Notes under the pieces: model-generated
What the model was told of the DNA's origin: nothing
What the model saw: only the letters and a program-made list of their open reading frames with translations
Databases searched by the model: none
Shown: piece after piece, positions 1-7,757 of the stretch
Numbering within the stretch: position 1 is the first letter of the stretch
How the letters are laid out: each line of letters starts with the position of its first letter
Translations under genes and position numbers: made by a program
Origin: Streptomyces hoynatensis
GTDB taxonomy: Bacteria; Actinomycetota; Actinomycetes; Streptomycetales; Streptomycetaceae
Assembly (NCBI RefSeq): GCF_003626535.1
Contig: NZ_RBAL01000014.1
Coordinates: 108,457-172,456 of the forward strand
Reading direction: 5' to 3'
Length of the DNA stretch: 64,000 nucleotides

Positions 1-37
1 GGCCGGTTCTGGGCGTGGCGGCCTGAGCGCGGGGCGT

Positions 38-190
38 TCAGGAGCCGTCCGGCGTGGGCGTGTTCTGCCCGTTGTCGACGGGGATGTTGACGTCGGTGAT
101 GCCGCTGGAGGTGGGGGAGAGCAGGAAGGCGATGACCTTGGCGACCTCCTGCGGGGTGACCAGGCGGCGGGCGGAGATCGGCTGCCCGGG
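38..190 (-). pseudogene. C-terminal remnant of a short-chain dehydrogenase
   Basis: The reading frame gives a typical SDR C-terminal tail: a TPQEVAKVIAFLLSP segment, then SGITDVNIPVDNGQ, which matches the usual pattern PeEvA..i.fLlSp...sGiTG..i.vDGG. No Rossmann GxxxGxG motif or YxxxK active site is present upstream on this strand. From about position 190 the frame runs into the 85-bp repeat and CRISPR DNA. The protein is therefore missing roughly its first 200 residues and cannot be active. The truncation point lies close to the repeat, so array-associated rearrangement may have caused it. Confidence 0.7.
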
Positions 191-218
191 CGAGGTGGGT
201 GTGCCGGGGTCTGTGGGA

Positions 219-303
219 CCGTGACGCTTCGCCTGTGGGGCAGTTGTGGGGCGGCGGGCGCCGGGATTCGGGAAGTGCCTGGTCGGAGGCTTGTGCTGGG
301 GAG
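219..303. repeat. 85-bp direct repeat flanking the CRISPR array, copy 1
   Basis: This stretch and 813-897 are the same 85 bp in the same orientation with about four mismatches. It begins CCGTGACGCTTCGC and ends GGGGAG. It lies 32 bp from the leader-distal end of the array. No protein family is recognised in any frame. Confidence 0.85.
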
Positions 304-335
304 ACTGTAAAGGAACTGGGCGACGGCTCTTACAC

Positions 336-608
336 GGGAACAACCCCGCGTGTGTGGGGAGCAGCTGATCTCCAATACCCAGGACATGGCCAAGAAGGGA
401 ACAACCCCGCGTGCGCGGGGAGCAGGCGGCGTGGGACTCGATGGCGCGCTCCCAGTGGGGAACAACCCCGCGTGCGCGGGGAGCAGGAGGTACTGGGAGA
501 CCGCGAAGAACAGGGGGCGGGAACAACCCCGCACGCGCGGGGAGCAGGGCGGCGGTCCGCGAGGGGCTGGCCGAGCTTCGGGAACAACCCCGCGTGCGCG
601 GGGAGCAG
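336..608 (-). CRISPR. Type I-E-like CRISPR array, 5 repeats and 4 spacers
   Basis: Five 29-bp repeats start at 336, 397, 458, 519 and 580 and are separated by four spacers of exactly 32 bp. The repeat carries the near-palindrome CCCCGCGTGCGCGGGG. Read on the minus strand it starts CTGCTCCCCGCGCACGCGGG, the orientation used for actinomycete type I-E repeats, so the leader is on the right (beyond 608). The repeat at 336 has TGTGTG in place of TGCGCG and is the degenerate terminal repeat, which agrees with that direction. The repeat at 519 also has a two-base change. 29-bp repeats with 32-bp spacers are typical of I-E. No cas gene is in the window, so crRNA would have to be processed by proteins encoded elsewhere. 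Confidence 0.95.
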
Positions 609-700
609 AGTTCGTGGCCTGCGGGTTTAGTTGGGGTGGGGGCTGGTTTTGCTTACTTGCTGGAAGTTGGACATAGCTGTCATTTGCCGTTGAGGTGGTG
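609..700 (-). promoter_or_regulatory. CRISPR leader
   Basis: This segment directly abuts the canonical last repeat at the leader-proximal end. It is more A+T-rich than its surroundings, with motifs such as GCAAGTAAGCAAAACCAG on the minus strand. No ORF with family resemblance crosses it. It should hold the array promoter and the spacer-integration signals. Confidence 0.6.
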
Positions 701-812
701 GTGCGGGGCGATGCGTGCTGGTGTGGTGTCCGGTGTCGATCGACGCGTGTTCAGGTTACTGGGGTGGGGCGCTTCGGGTGCCTGGCGAAGGGGGCGCGTT
801 GGGCCTGGGGGG

Positions 813-897
813 CCGTGACGCTTCGCTTGTGGGGCAGTTGTGGGGCGGCGGGCGCCGGGACTCGGGAAGTGCCTGGTCGGAGGCTTCTGCCGGGGAG
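813..897. repeat. 85-bp direct repeat flanking the CRISPR array, copy 2
   Basis: Partner of 219-303. It sits about 200 bp upstream of the leader. No CRISPR repeat remnant is visible to its right. The 280 bp between it and the TetR operator (898-1176) show no gene. Confidence 0.85.
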
Positions 898-1176
898 GCA
901 GCGGTCGCCGAGCCGGGTGGAGGGTGCGGCCGGGGCGGCGTCCTGAAGACCCGTGCTCACGGCGTCGACGGCGGGCGGTGGGGGGCGCGCGAGGGCCGTG
1001 GCCGGCGCTCGTGCCGGAGGGAGGGTCGCTCCACGGCGAGCGGCCTGGGCTCTCCGTCTGCCCGCAGGCCCGTCTCCTCGGGCGGTCCGCCACCGGGGAG
1101 CGCACCGTCGCCGACCTCGCCGGCGGGTTCCCCGTCTCTCCTGCGTCGGCGTGCCGGGGCCGGCCGCGGCGCCCGG

Positions 1177-1196
1177 TTATTTGACCGATCATTCCA
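1177..1196. promoter_or_regulatory. Operator upstream of the TetR gene
   Basis: The string TTTGACCGATC, followed by ATT, lies just before the TetR start at 1206. The same string recurs inverted at 1844-1868 in front of the MFS gene. Two matching sites flanking a TetR gene are the usual signature of its own operator. Confidence 0.65.
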
Positions 1197-1205
1197 GAGA
1201 GGCTT

Positions 1206-1802
1206 ATGGTCTTCGACGTGGCCAGGACCAAGGAATTCGATCCGGACGCCGCGCTGCAGTCGGCCCTTGAGCTGTTCTGGCGGCGCGGCTACGAGGCGAC
1301 GTCGCTGACGGATTTGGTCGAGCACCTCGGCATCGGCCGTGCCAGCATCTACGCGACCTTTGGCAGCAAGCACGAGCTGTACCTGAAGGCCATGGACCGG
1401 TACGCCGAGACGCGCGATTCGGCTCTCCTTGCCGAGTTGTCGCAGCCGGGCCCCGCACTGCCTGCGGTGCGGGCGGTGGTGCGCCGCTTCGCCGCAGAGG
1501 CCGCCTCCCCCGAGGGCCGGCTGAACGGCTGTTTCGTCACCAATACCGCGGCCGAGCTGGCGCCGCACGACCCTGCGGCGGCCCGCCGGGTCGAGATCAG
1601 CTGGGAGCACATCGAGACCCTGCTGCACTCCGCGCTCGTGCGGGCCCAGGCTCAGGGCGAGCTGCCCGAGGACCGCGACCCGCGGGCGCTGGCCCGCATG
1701 CTGTTCGTGCTGCTCCAGGGGGTGCGCATCGTCGGCAAGGCGTCCAACGACTCCGCCCGGGTGCGGGACGCGGCCGAACAGGCCCTGGCCCTGCTGGGCT
1801 GA
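1206..1802 (+). CDS. TetR/AcrR family transcriptional repressor
   Basis: A 198-residue protein, the normal TetR size. The N-terminal helix-turn-helix is clear: ALELFWRRGYEATSLTDLV, then GRASIYATFGSKHELYLKAM, residues about 15-60. The remaining all-helical part is the ligand-binding and dimerisation domain. ATG follows an AGAGAGG ribosome site at 1196-1202. The gene lies 79 bp upstream of an MFS exporter and an SDR in the same direction. It is flanked by matched operator sites at 1177-1196 and 1844-1868, so it probably represses itself and the exporter until a toxic or self-made ligand binds. The ligand cannot be read from sequence. Confidence 0.93.
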   Translation: MVFDVARTKEFDPDAALQSALELFWRRGYEATSLTDLVEHLGIGRASIYATFGSKHELYLKAMDRYAETRDSALLAELSQPGPALPAVRAVVRRFAAEAASPEGRLNGCFVTNTAAELAPHDPAAARRVEISWEHIETLLHSALVRAQAQGELPEDRDPRALARMLFVLLQGVRIVGKASNDSARVRDAAEQALALLG

Positions 1803-1843
1803 CCCGCCTCCGGCGAATCCACCGGGCTCCCTTTCGCATGGCC

Positions 1844-1868
1844 AAATAATGAACCGATCGGTCAAATA
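1844..1868. promoter_or_regulatory. Operator between the TetR and MFS genes
   Basis: Contains the perfect 10-bp palindrome ACCGATCGGT within ATGAACCGATCGGTCAAAT. It is the inverted match of the site at 1177-1196. An in-frame ATG at 1849 lies inside this palindrome and is rejected as the MFS start. Confidence 0.75.
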
Positions 1869-1881
1869 TCAGGGGGAAGGC

Positions 1882-3228
1882 ATGACCGCCATGGGCGCCG
1901 GCCGCGTCGCCGCCGTGCATCGGCGATACGCCTTCGTCCTCCTCGGTGGCGTCCAGACCACGCTGATCTTCACGCTCGCCGCGCTCGCCATACCGCTGCC
2001 TCGCATAGCGCGCGAATTCGATCTGGCCCGCGCGGATGTGATCCTGCTCAACGCTGCCTACGGACTGACCTTCACCGGGCTGCTGCTCTTCGGCGGACGC
2101 CTCGCGGACCGCTACGGGGGCCGGCGTGCCCTCACCGCGGGCCTGCTCCTCTTCGCCGCCGCCTCGGCCCTGGTCCCGCTCGCCCCCGGCATGGGGATGT
2201 TGCTCGTGGCGCGCTTTGCGCAGGGAGCGGGGGCGGCCCTGATCGCGCCCGCCGCCATGGCCGTGCTGCACGCCGTCTTCCCCTCCCCGACCGAGTACGG
2301 CAGGGCGATGGCCACCTGGGGCGGGCTCTCGGTGCTCGGCGCGACCGCGGGCAACCTGCTCTCCGGCGTCATCTCCACGCTGCTGTCGTGGCGTTGGGCC
2401 TTCGCCATACCGCTCGTGGTGGCCCTCGCAGCCCTCGTCCTCACGCCCCGGCTGCTGCCGGACACCGCGCCGAGCCGGAGCAGGACTCTCGACCTGCCGG
2501 GTGCTCTGCTCGCCACCGCCGGGATCTCCCTCGCCAGTTACGGGCTCATCGTCACCGACACCCGCCCCTGGTCGTCGGGCGGCGTGCTCGCGCCGCTGCT
2601 CTGTGGGATCGTGCTGCTGGCCGCGTTCTGGTACGCCGAGCGCCACGTCCGCGACCCGCTGCTGCGGCCCGGCTTCCTGCGTGACCGGCAGCGGGTCCTG
2701 GCTCTCGCGGCCATCGCACTGAGCGCCTGCGGAACGGCGATGACCTTCGTGGTCCTCTCGCTCCAACTCCAGCAGGCGCGCGACTGGTCACAGCTGCAGA
2801 CCGCGGCGGCGTTCGCACCGTTCGCCGTTGCGCTGATCGCCTCAAGCCGGACGGCAGGACCGCTCATCGGCCGGTACGGGGCCCGAACCGTCACGGCCGC
2901 CGGGCTCGGCACCGCTGCGGCCGGGCTCGCCCTCCTCGCGTTCACCGGGTTCGACGCACACCTCTCCTACGGGTGGGGACTGCTGCCGGGCCTCGTGCTG
3001 CTGCCGGCCGGCGCAGCGGCCTCCTTCGCGGGAGGCGCCGTGCTCGCCACCGAAGGCGTGCCGCAGCAACGGGCCGGGCTCGCGGGCGGCGTGCTGAACA
3101 CCGCGATGGAATTCGGCCCGACCCTCCTGCTCGCGATCCTGCTCACGCTCGGCAGCGACGCCTCGTCCCTGGCCGCAGCGGGGGCCGCACTCGCCGCCGT
3201 CGCCCTTCTGCACCACCGCACCAGGTAA
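1882..3228 (+). CDS. MFS drug-efflux transporter (DHA2-like)
   Basis: A 448-residue integral membrane protein with many hydrophobic helices. The MFS loop motif GGRLADRYGGRRAL follows helix 2, and a second signature region lies near RFAQGAGAALIAPAAMAVL. The DHA2-type exporters of actinomycetes have this layout and use the proton gradient to expel drugs. I chose ATG 1882 because AGGGGGAAGG precedes it (1871-1880) and the longer ORF start at 1849 falls in the operator. It is followed 25 bp later by an SDR, probably in one operon. The TetR repressor upstream is its likely regulator. The substrate is unknown. Confidence 0.92.
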   Translation: MTAMGAGRVAAVHRRYAFVLLGGVQTTLIFTLAALAIPLPRIAREFDLARADVILLNAAYGLTFTGLLLFGGRLADRYGGRRALTAGLLLFAAASALVPLAPGMGMLLVARFAQGAGAALIAPAAMAVLHAVFPSPTEYGRAMATWGGLSVLGATAGNLLSGVISTLLSWRWAFAIPLVVALAALVLTPRLLPDTAPSRSRTLDLPGALLATAGISLASYGLIVTDTRPWSSGGVLAPLLCGIVLLAAFWYAERHVRDPLLRPGFLRDRQRVLALAAIALSACGTAMTFVVLSLQLQQARDWSQLQTAAAFAPFAVALIASSRTAGPLIGRYGARTVTAAGLGTAAAGLALLAFTGFDAHLSYGWGLLPGLVLLPAGAAASFAGGAVLATEGVPQQRAGLAGGVLNTAMEFGPTLLLAILLTLGSDASSLAAAGAALAAVALLHHRTR

Positions 3229-3253
3229 TCCATCACTCAAGGGAGCCACCGCA

Positions 3254-4012
3254 ATGAACCGCTTCACCGGCAAGACCGTCCTCGTCACCGGCGCAGGCTC
3301 CGGCCTCGGCCGCGCCATCGCGCTCGCCTTCGCCGCCGAGGGCGCATCCGTGGTCGCCGCGGGACGCACCGCGGCCTCCCTGGACGAGACGGTCGGTCTC
3401 ATCGAGGCCACCGGCGGCACGGCCACCGCCGTCACCGCCGACGTCACCGACTCCGGCCAGGTCAAAAACCTCATACGCCGGAGTGTGACCCGGTTCGGCG
3501 GGCTGGACATCGCGGTCAACAACGCCGGAATACTCCGCGGCACCGTACCCGTCGGCGAGGTGAGCGAGGAGGACTGGGAGGCGGTGCTGCGCACCAATGT
3601 CACCGGCGTCTGGCTGGCCATGAAGCACGAGATCGCGCACATGAAGGGAAACGGTGGCGGCTCCATCGTCAACATCGCCTCCAACCTGGGCGCCCACCTC
3701 CGCACCCCGAACCTCGCCGCGTACATCACCTCGAAGGCGGCGGTCTCCGCGCTGACCCGCGCCGCCGCTCTCGACCACATCCACCAGGGCATCCGCATCA
3801 ACGCCGTCAGCCCCGGCGCCTCCGCCGCTCCCATGTCGCTGCGGCCCGGCGAGACCGAGGCCGACCGTGCCGAGCGCGTGAAGACGCAAAACCCGCTCGG
3901 CCGGGTCGCGGAAGCCGAGGAAGTGGCGGCCGCGGTGCTCTATCTCGCCTCCCCCGCAGCCGGCGCGGTGGTCGGCACCGACCTGGTCATCGACAGTGGA
4001 GCCTCGGCCTGA
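3254..4012 (+). CDS. Short-chain dehydrogenase/reductase
   Basis: A 252-residue classical SDR. It has the nucleotide-binding motif TGAGSGLG near residue 13, NNAG near 88, the catalytic serine in VNIASNLG and the YITSK active site near 155. The C-terminal tail VGTDLVIDSGASA closes the family pattern. ATG follows an AAGGGAGCC ribosome site. Sharing a strand and short spacing with the MFS gene suggests co-transcription, perhaps modifying the compound that the pump exports. The exact substrate is not predictable. Confidence 0.93.
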   Translation: MNRFTGKTVLVTGAGSGLGRAIALAFAAEGASVVAAGRTAASLDETVGLIEATGGTATAVTADVTDSGQVKNLIRRSVTRFGGLDIAVNNAGILRGTVPVGEVSEEDWEAVLRTNVTGVWLAMKHEIAHMKGNGGGSIVNIASNLGAHLRTPNLAAYITSKAAVSALTRAAALDHIHQGIRINAVSPGASAAPMSLRPGETEADRAERVKTQNPLGRVAEAEEVAAAVLYLASPAAGAVVGTDLVIDSGASA

Positions 4013-4108
4013 CGGCCCGTGGGCTTCGGCGTCGCCCCTCGCCGGCAGGAATCTCCGCCACGGCGGAGGGGAGCGTGCCGGGCCGGAGCGGCGACTCGTG
4101 AACGGAGC

Positions 4109-4390
4109 CTGTGGCCGGTCTGCGTGGCCGGCCGTCGGCCGGGTGCGGGGCCGTGCGCATGCACGGGAGACGGGCCGGCTGCCGAGGGGGCGCCGGGGGT
4201 GGCAGGGGGCGTTTTTCTGCAACGGGCCCCGGGCTGGGCGCCGTCCCGGTCGGGCCGGGGGTGCGCGCCGGTGGATACGGGGGCGCAGGTCTCGCCGTGG
4301 CCGGGGTCACCGATGCAGCCGCTGCCGCGCACGACTACTCACCGCGGGTACGGCCGGGCGCCGTTGCCGATGCCACTCCCGTCGACGGAA
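4109..4390 (+). repeat. Dispersed ~285-bp structured element, copy A
   Basis: Most diverged of eight copies. It keeps the left landmark GTGGCCGGTCTGCGTGGCC, the inner hairpin CCGTGC-GCAT-GCACGG, the GATGCAGCCGCTGCCGCG block and the right-hand hairpin ACGGC-CGGGC-GCCGT followed by GATGCCACTCCCGTCGACGG. The inner hairpin differs from the consensus (TCGTGC...GCACGA) at both paired outer positions, so pairing is preserved. The copy starts about 100 bp after the SDR stop. Confidence 0.8.
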
Positions 4391-4522
4391 AGCGGCCTCG
4401 CCGGGGAGGCATTGCGGCGCAGCAGCACACTCCAATGCACGTCAAGGCAGCCCCTTGTGGGGATGTGCCCTTTCGAGGGCGCTCGTCCGGGGGCGATTGC
4501 TCCTTGGGCCACTGCGGAAGGC

Positions 4523-4648
4523 GGCCACCTCAGAGGGGGAGGCCACGTCAGAGGGGGAGGCCACCTCAGAGGGGGAGGCCACCTCAGAGGGGGAGGCCAC
4601 CTCAGAGGGGGAGGCCACGTCAGAGGGGGAGGCCACGGCAGAGGGGAA
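4523..4648. repeat. Tandem repeat, seven 18-bp units
   Basis: Seven consecutive copies of GGCCACCTCAGAGGGGGA. Units 2 and 6 have GT for CT, and the last unit is more diverged. Because the unit is a multiple of three, every frame is open and gives long shadow ORFs (for example repeats of EATSEG), but nothing on either side looks coding. Likely a variable-number intergenic repeat. Confidence 0.9.
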
Positions 4649-4729
4649 GGCCGCGCCGGCGGGCAGCCTGCGTTCCTCCGCGCCGGGCTCGGCGGCGGGC
4701 GAGGGCGCCGACGGTCCACCGCGGCGCCC

Positions 4730-4885
4730 AGCGACTCCCGGCAGAAGCCTTCGGGGGCGCGGCCCGGCCGGCGCCGGCGATGCCGGCGGTGTCGACCGGC
4801 ACGTCCAGGCCGCCGAAGCGATCGCCGTCGGCGCCCGTGGGCCGGGGCGCCGACGAGGACGGCGGCGTTCCTCCTCCATGTCACA
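4730..4885 (-). pseudogene. Degraded SDR fragment
   Basis: On the minus strand the frames contain AAVLVGAP and then DRFGGLDVPVDTAGIAGAGR. These match GTVLVGARDAG and DRFGRLDILVNNAGISGSGQ of the intact SDR at 25781-26545. The catalytic-site region, the N-terminus and a single open frame are all missing. It is a short relic of a paralogue of that gene. Confidence 0.6.
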
Positions 4886-4949
4886 GGGAGCCGGGCTGTC
4901 TTGTCTCGGGTAGCGAAGGCAAGCGGCGCTCACGTCAGGAGTGATGGTC

Positions 4950-5882
4950 ATGCGCGTATTCGTGGCAGGAGGGACCGGGGTTCTGGGGCGGCGGCTGGTG
5001 CCGCAGCTCGTGGCGCGCGGGCACGAGGTGACGGCGACGAGCACGAGCCCGGCCGGGGTGGATCTCGCGCGGCAACTGGGCGCCGCCGGCGTCGTGATGG
5101 ACGGGCTGGACGCGGCGTCCGTCGGCGAGGCGGTGGCCAAGGCCCAGCCGGAAGTGGTCGTGCACCAGATGACCGCGATCTCGATCAGGCACGCGGGCAA
5201 GCCCGACATCAAGCACCCGGACCGCTGGTTCGCCCTCACCAACCGTCTGCGTCGCGAAGGCACGGACCACCTGCTGGCCGCGGCGGAAGCCACCGGCGTC
5301 TCCCATGTCGTTGCCCAGGGCTACGCCAGCTGGAACGGCATTCGGGAAGGCGGGTGGGTGAAGACCGAGGAGGACCCGCTGGACATGCTGGTGGGCACGG
5401 CGGCGCAGATCGGTTTGGAGACGCTGCGCTACGCGGAGGACTCCGTCCTCAGGGCCGGCGGCGCGGTGATGCGGTACGGCGCGTTCTACGGGCCGGGCGC
5501 CATTGACGACCAGGTCGAGCTGATCCGCAAGCGGCAGTATCCCCTGGTCGGCCGTGGCACCGGCTACAGCTCCTGGATCCATCTCGATGACGCAGCGAGC
5601 GCCACCGTGCTGGCCGTGGAGCAGAGGGCGTCGGGCGTGTTCAACATCGTCGACGACGAGCCGGCCCCGGCCGGCGAGTGGCTGCCGCACCTGGCGGCGT
5701 GCGCGGGGGCGAAACGCCCGATGCGGATTCCGGTGTGGCTGGCGCGGGTGCTGGCCGGGGACCAGGCAGTGGTGATGATGACCGAGGGGCGCGGCTTCTC
5801 CAACGCCAAGGCCAAGCGGGAACTCGGCTGGCAGCTGCGCTACCCGTCGTGGCGCGAGGGCTTCAAGGCGGAACTGGCGTGA
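4950..5882 (+). CDS. NAD-dependent epimerase/dehydratase family protein
   Basis: A 310-residue extended-SDR protein. The Rossmann motif GGTGVLGRRLV lies at residues 7-17. It is followed by HQMTAIS, the region GYASWNG, and a C-terminal half with SWIHLDDAASATVLAVE and GVFNIVDDEPAP, typical of NAD(P)-binding epimerase-like enzymes. I took ATG 4950 because AGGAG (4937-4941) stands 8 nt before it; GTG 4941 and ATG 4944 are too close. The stop overlaps the GTG start of the sigma factor by four bases (GTGA). Epimerases of this kind are among the enzyme genes commonly paired with ECF41 sigma factors and are plausible targets of that sigma. Confidence 0.9.
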   Translation: MRVFVAGGTGVLGRRLVPQLVARGHEVTATSTSPAGVDLARQLGAAGVVMDGLDAASVGEAVAKAQPEVVVHQMTAISIRHAGKPDIKHPDRWFALTNRLRREGTDHLLAAAEATGVSHVVAQGYASWNGIREGGWVKTEEDPLDMLVGTAAQIGLETLRYAEDSVLRAGGAVMRYGAFYGPGAIDDQVELIRKRQYPLVGRGTGYSSWIHLDDAASATVLAVEQRASGVFNIVDDEPAPAGEWLPHLAACAGAKRPMRIPVWLARVLAGDQAVVMMTEGRGFSNAKAKRELGWQLRYPSWREGFKAELA

Positions 5883-6958
5883 GCGGATCGACGTCCAGGG
5901 CCGAGGAGTTCGAGGAGCTGCGGCCCTTGCTGTTCTCGATCGCCTACCGGCTCCTGGGCAGGGTGAGCGAGGCCGAGGACGCGGTGCAGGAGACGTGGCT
6001 GCGCTACGAGGGGTCCGCCACGCCTCCCACCTCGGTCAAAGCCTTCCTGTCGGCGGTGGTGACGCGGATCTCGATCAACGTGCTGCGCTCGGCTCGCGTC
6101 CGCCGGGAGGAGTACGCCGGGCCATGGTTCCCCGAGCCGCTGCTGTCGGACCCCTACCAGGACCCGGAGCGGTCGGCGGAGTTGGCCGACTCGGTGTCCA
6201 TGGCGGCCCTGCTTCTGCTGGAGCGGCTGACCCCGCTGGAGCGGGCGGTGTTCGTGCTGCGCGAGGTGTTCGGGTTCGACTACCGGGACATCGCCTCGGC
6301 GGTGGGCCGCTCGGAGGCAGCGTGCCGCCAGCTCACGGTGCGGGCGCGTCGCCACATGGACGCCGGCCGGCCGCGGTTCGAGACCGACCGGCGTGCGCAC
6401 GAAGAACTCGCCGATCGGTTCTTCGCCGCCCTCCGGGAGGGGAGCGTCGACAGGTTGCGGGAACTGCTCGCCGCTGACGTCCGCATGGTCGCCGACAGCG
6501 GCGGCAAGGCCCCGCGGTGGGCCCAGGGCATCTTCGGCGTCGACCACGTCTCCCGGCTCCTCGCCACCCTCCTCCCGGCGTTCTCCCGGACCGGCGGCCT
6601 CGTGGAACCGCACCGGGTCAACGGCCAGCAAGGGGCGATCTTCCGAGACCGCACCGGCAACGTCGTCAACACCTGGGCGCTCGACATCCGCAACGGGCAG
6701 ATCGAGACCATCCGCACCGTGAGCAACCCCGACAAGCTTGCGCACGTCGGCCCAGTGGCGGACGGCTGGGCGGTCCTGCGCGAAACGCAGGCGGCACAGC
6801 GGGCCCCGGGCCGACGTGCCGAGCGGACGTTCACCGGAATGCCTCGCAACCAGGAAGGACAGCCGGCGTGCGCCTCGCCGTCTTCGGGGCCAACGGCCCC
6901 ACCGGCCGCCTGCTCACGGGCCAGGCACTCGCCGCCGGACACCGGGTCACGGCCGTGA
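5879..6958 (+). CDS. ECF41-family RNA polymerase sigma factor (SigJ-like)
   Basis: A 359-residue ECF sigma factor with sigma-2 (EELRPLLFSIAYRLLGRVSEAEDAVQE) and sigma-4 (LTPLERAVFVLREVFGFDYRDIASAVGRSEAACRQ) regions and a C-terminal SnoaL-like extension. The extension carries the ECF41 hallmarks: WFPEPLL in the linker (about residue 82), DSGGK (about 206) and NPDKL (about 283). In ECF41 proteins this extension controls activity in cis instead of a separate anti-sigma factor. GTG 5879 overlaps the epimerase stop. The reading frame continues about 75 residues past NPDKL and runs across the start of a truncated oxidoreductase, longer than usual, so the natural C-terminus may have been altered by the rearrangement downstream. 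Confidence 0.92.
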   Translation: MSGSTSRAEEFEELRPLLFSIAYRLLGRVSEAEDAVQETWLRYEGSATPPTSVKAFLSAVVTRISINVLRSARVRREEYAGPWFPEPLLSDPYQDPERSAELADSVSMAALLLLERLTPLERAVFVLREVFGFDYRDIASAVGRSEAACRQLTVRARRHMDAGRPRFETDRRAHEELADRFFAALREGSVDRLRELLAADVRMVADSGGKAPRWAQGIFGVDHVSRLLATLLPAFSRTGGLVEPHRVNGQQGAIFRDRTGNVVNTWALDIRNGQIETIRTVSNPDKLAHVGPVADGWAVLRETQAAQRAPGRRAERTFTGMPRNQEGQPACASPSSGPTAPPAACSRARHSPPDTGSRP

Positions 6959-6981
6959 CCCGGCAGCCCCACGCGTTGCCG
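6868..6981 (+). pseudogene. N-terminal stub of an NAD(P)-binding oxidoreductase
   Basis: GTG after an AGGAAGGAC ribosome site opens VRLAVFGANGPTGRLL followed by TGQALAAGHRVTAVTRQP. This is the start of an NmrA/SDR-type NAD(P)H-binding protein. Similarity stops at about codon 38, where the sequence changes to unrelated toxin-like DNA. It overlaps the sigma-factor reading frame by 91 bp. Confidence 0.65.
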
Positions 6982-6997
6982 CCTCCACGGCGTTGCC

Positions 6998-7213
6998 GTG
7001 GAGGCCGGCGTCTACCCGAACGCCGCCGTCGAGACGTTCCAGGCGGGTGATGTCATCCCCAACTACACCCTGGCCGCTCCGGCGGCTGCCTCGGGCGGTG
7101 GCTTCAGCGTCTTCGAGAACTCCCTCACGGTCGCCGAGCGGACATCGCTGAGCGACCTGCGGAGCGAGGGCATGGGCAACGTGCACGGGGCGGCATGCCG
7201 GGAGATCAGGTGA
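6998..7213 (+). pseudogene. C-terminal fragment of a polymorphic-toxin-like protein
   Basis: The frame encodes VYPNAAVETFQAGDVIPNYT, then TVAERTSLSDLRSEGMGNVH and AACREIR. The ending, LSDLL..GMG.vHwAAC, recalls the tip domain of putative adhesin/toxin proteins of actinomycetes (Stv-type). There is no long upstream toxin gene; the fragment is fused to an oxidoreductase stub. Family assignment is tentative. Confidence 0.4.
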
Positions 7214-7259
7214 GCGCGGCGCCCGGCGGTCAGCCATCGCGGCAAGAGAGGATCCAGCG

Positions 7260-7673
7260 GTGAACTACACACATACCGAACGGTCCTGGGTGGTGACGGA
7301 GGCCGCGCTGGAGGTGCGCGGGAGCGATCTCGATCCGGAGCGGATCAGCGAGCACCTCGGGCTCGACCCCACCGGTAGCCGTCGTCCCGGACCCGACCGG
7401 TGGGACCCGGAGGCGGACGAGGCGGGTCTGTGGCTGCTGAAGGTGAGCGCGCAGGCCACGCCGCTCGCCGAGCAGCTTGACGAACTGCTTGGCACGGTGG
7501 AGCCGCGGGCCGTGGGCCTGCAGGAGTTGCGCCAGGAGGGGTACGACGTGTTGCTGCGGCTGTTCGGGTTCGTCGGGACCGGCTCGTTCTTCGAACTGTC
7601 ACCGGTCGCGCTCGGCCGGCTGACGGCGCTGGGCGTGCCACTCCGCCTCGCGGTCAGTACCAGCGAGCGCTGA
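7260..7673 (+). CDS. DUF4279 family protein
   Basis: A 137-residue soluble protein starting at GTG after AGAGAGGA. It shows the DUF4279 pattern: early EVRGSDLDPERISEHLGLDPT, a mid-protein WDPEADEAGLWLLKV segment, and a C-terminal GTGSFFELSPVALGRLTALGVPLRLAV. The function of the family is not known. Its position just after a toxin-tip fragment, with a second member 84 bp downstream, suggests a role as an orphan immunity-type gene. That is inference from context only. Confidence 0.8.
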   Translation: MNYTHTERSWVVTEAALEVRGSDLDPERISEHLGLDPTGSRRPGPDRWDPEADEAGLWLLKVSAQATPLAEQLDELLGTVEPRAVGLQELRQEGYDVLLRLFGFVGTGSFFELSPVALGRLTALGVPLRLAVSTSER

Positions 7674-7757
7674 ACGCCGTCGTCCCGTCCGAGGCACGAT
7701 GCCGGGCGGGGGACACCGGTCTGGGAAGCCTGGAGAGACGGGAAAGAAGAGAGCGGG

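Noticed and set aside
7..700. Long frames across the CRISPR array
   Set aside because: They arise from the regular repeat period and carry no protein motif apart from the SDR tail at 38-190.
898..1176. A further CRISPR array beside the second 85-bp repeat
   Set aside because: No 29-bp repeat or degenerate copy was found on either side of 813-897.
1849..1881. Upstream ATG for the MFS transporter
   Set aside because: It falls inside the palindromic operator; ATG 1882 has the ribosome site.
4523..4648. EATSEG-type repeat protein
   Set aside because: Any 18-bp repeat without stops is open in six frames; no start, ribosome site or flanking domain supports coding.
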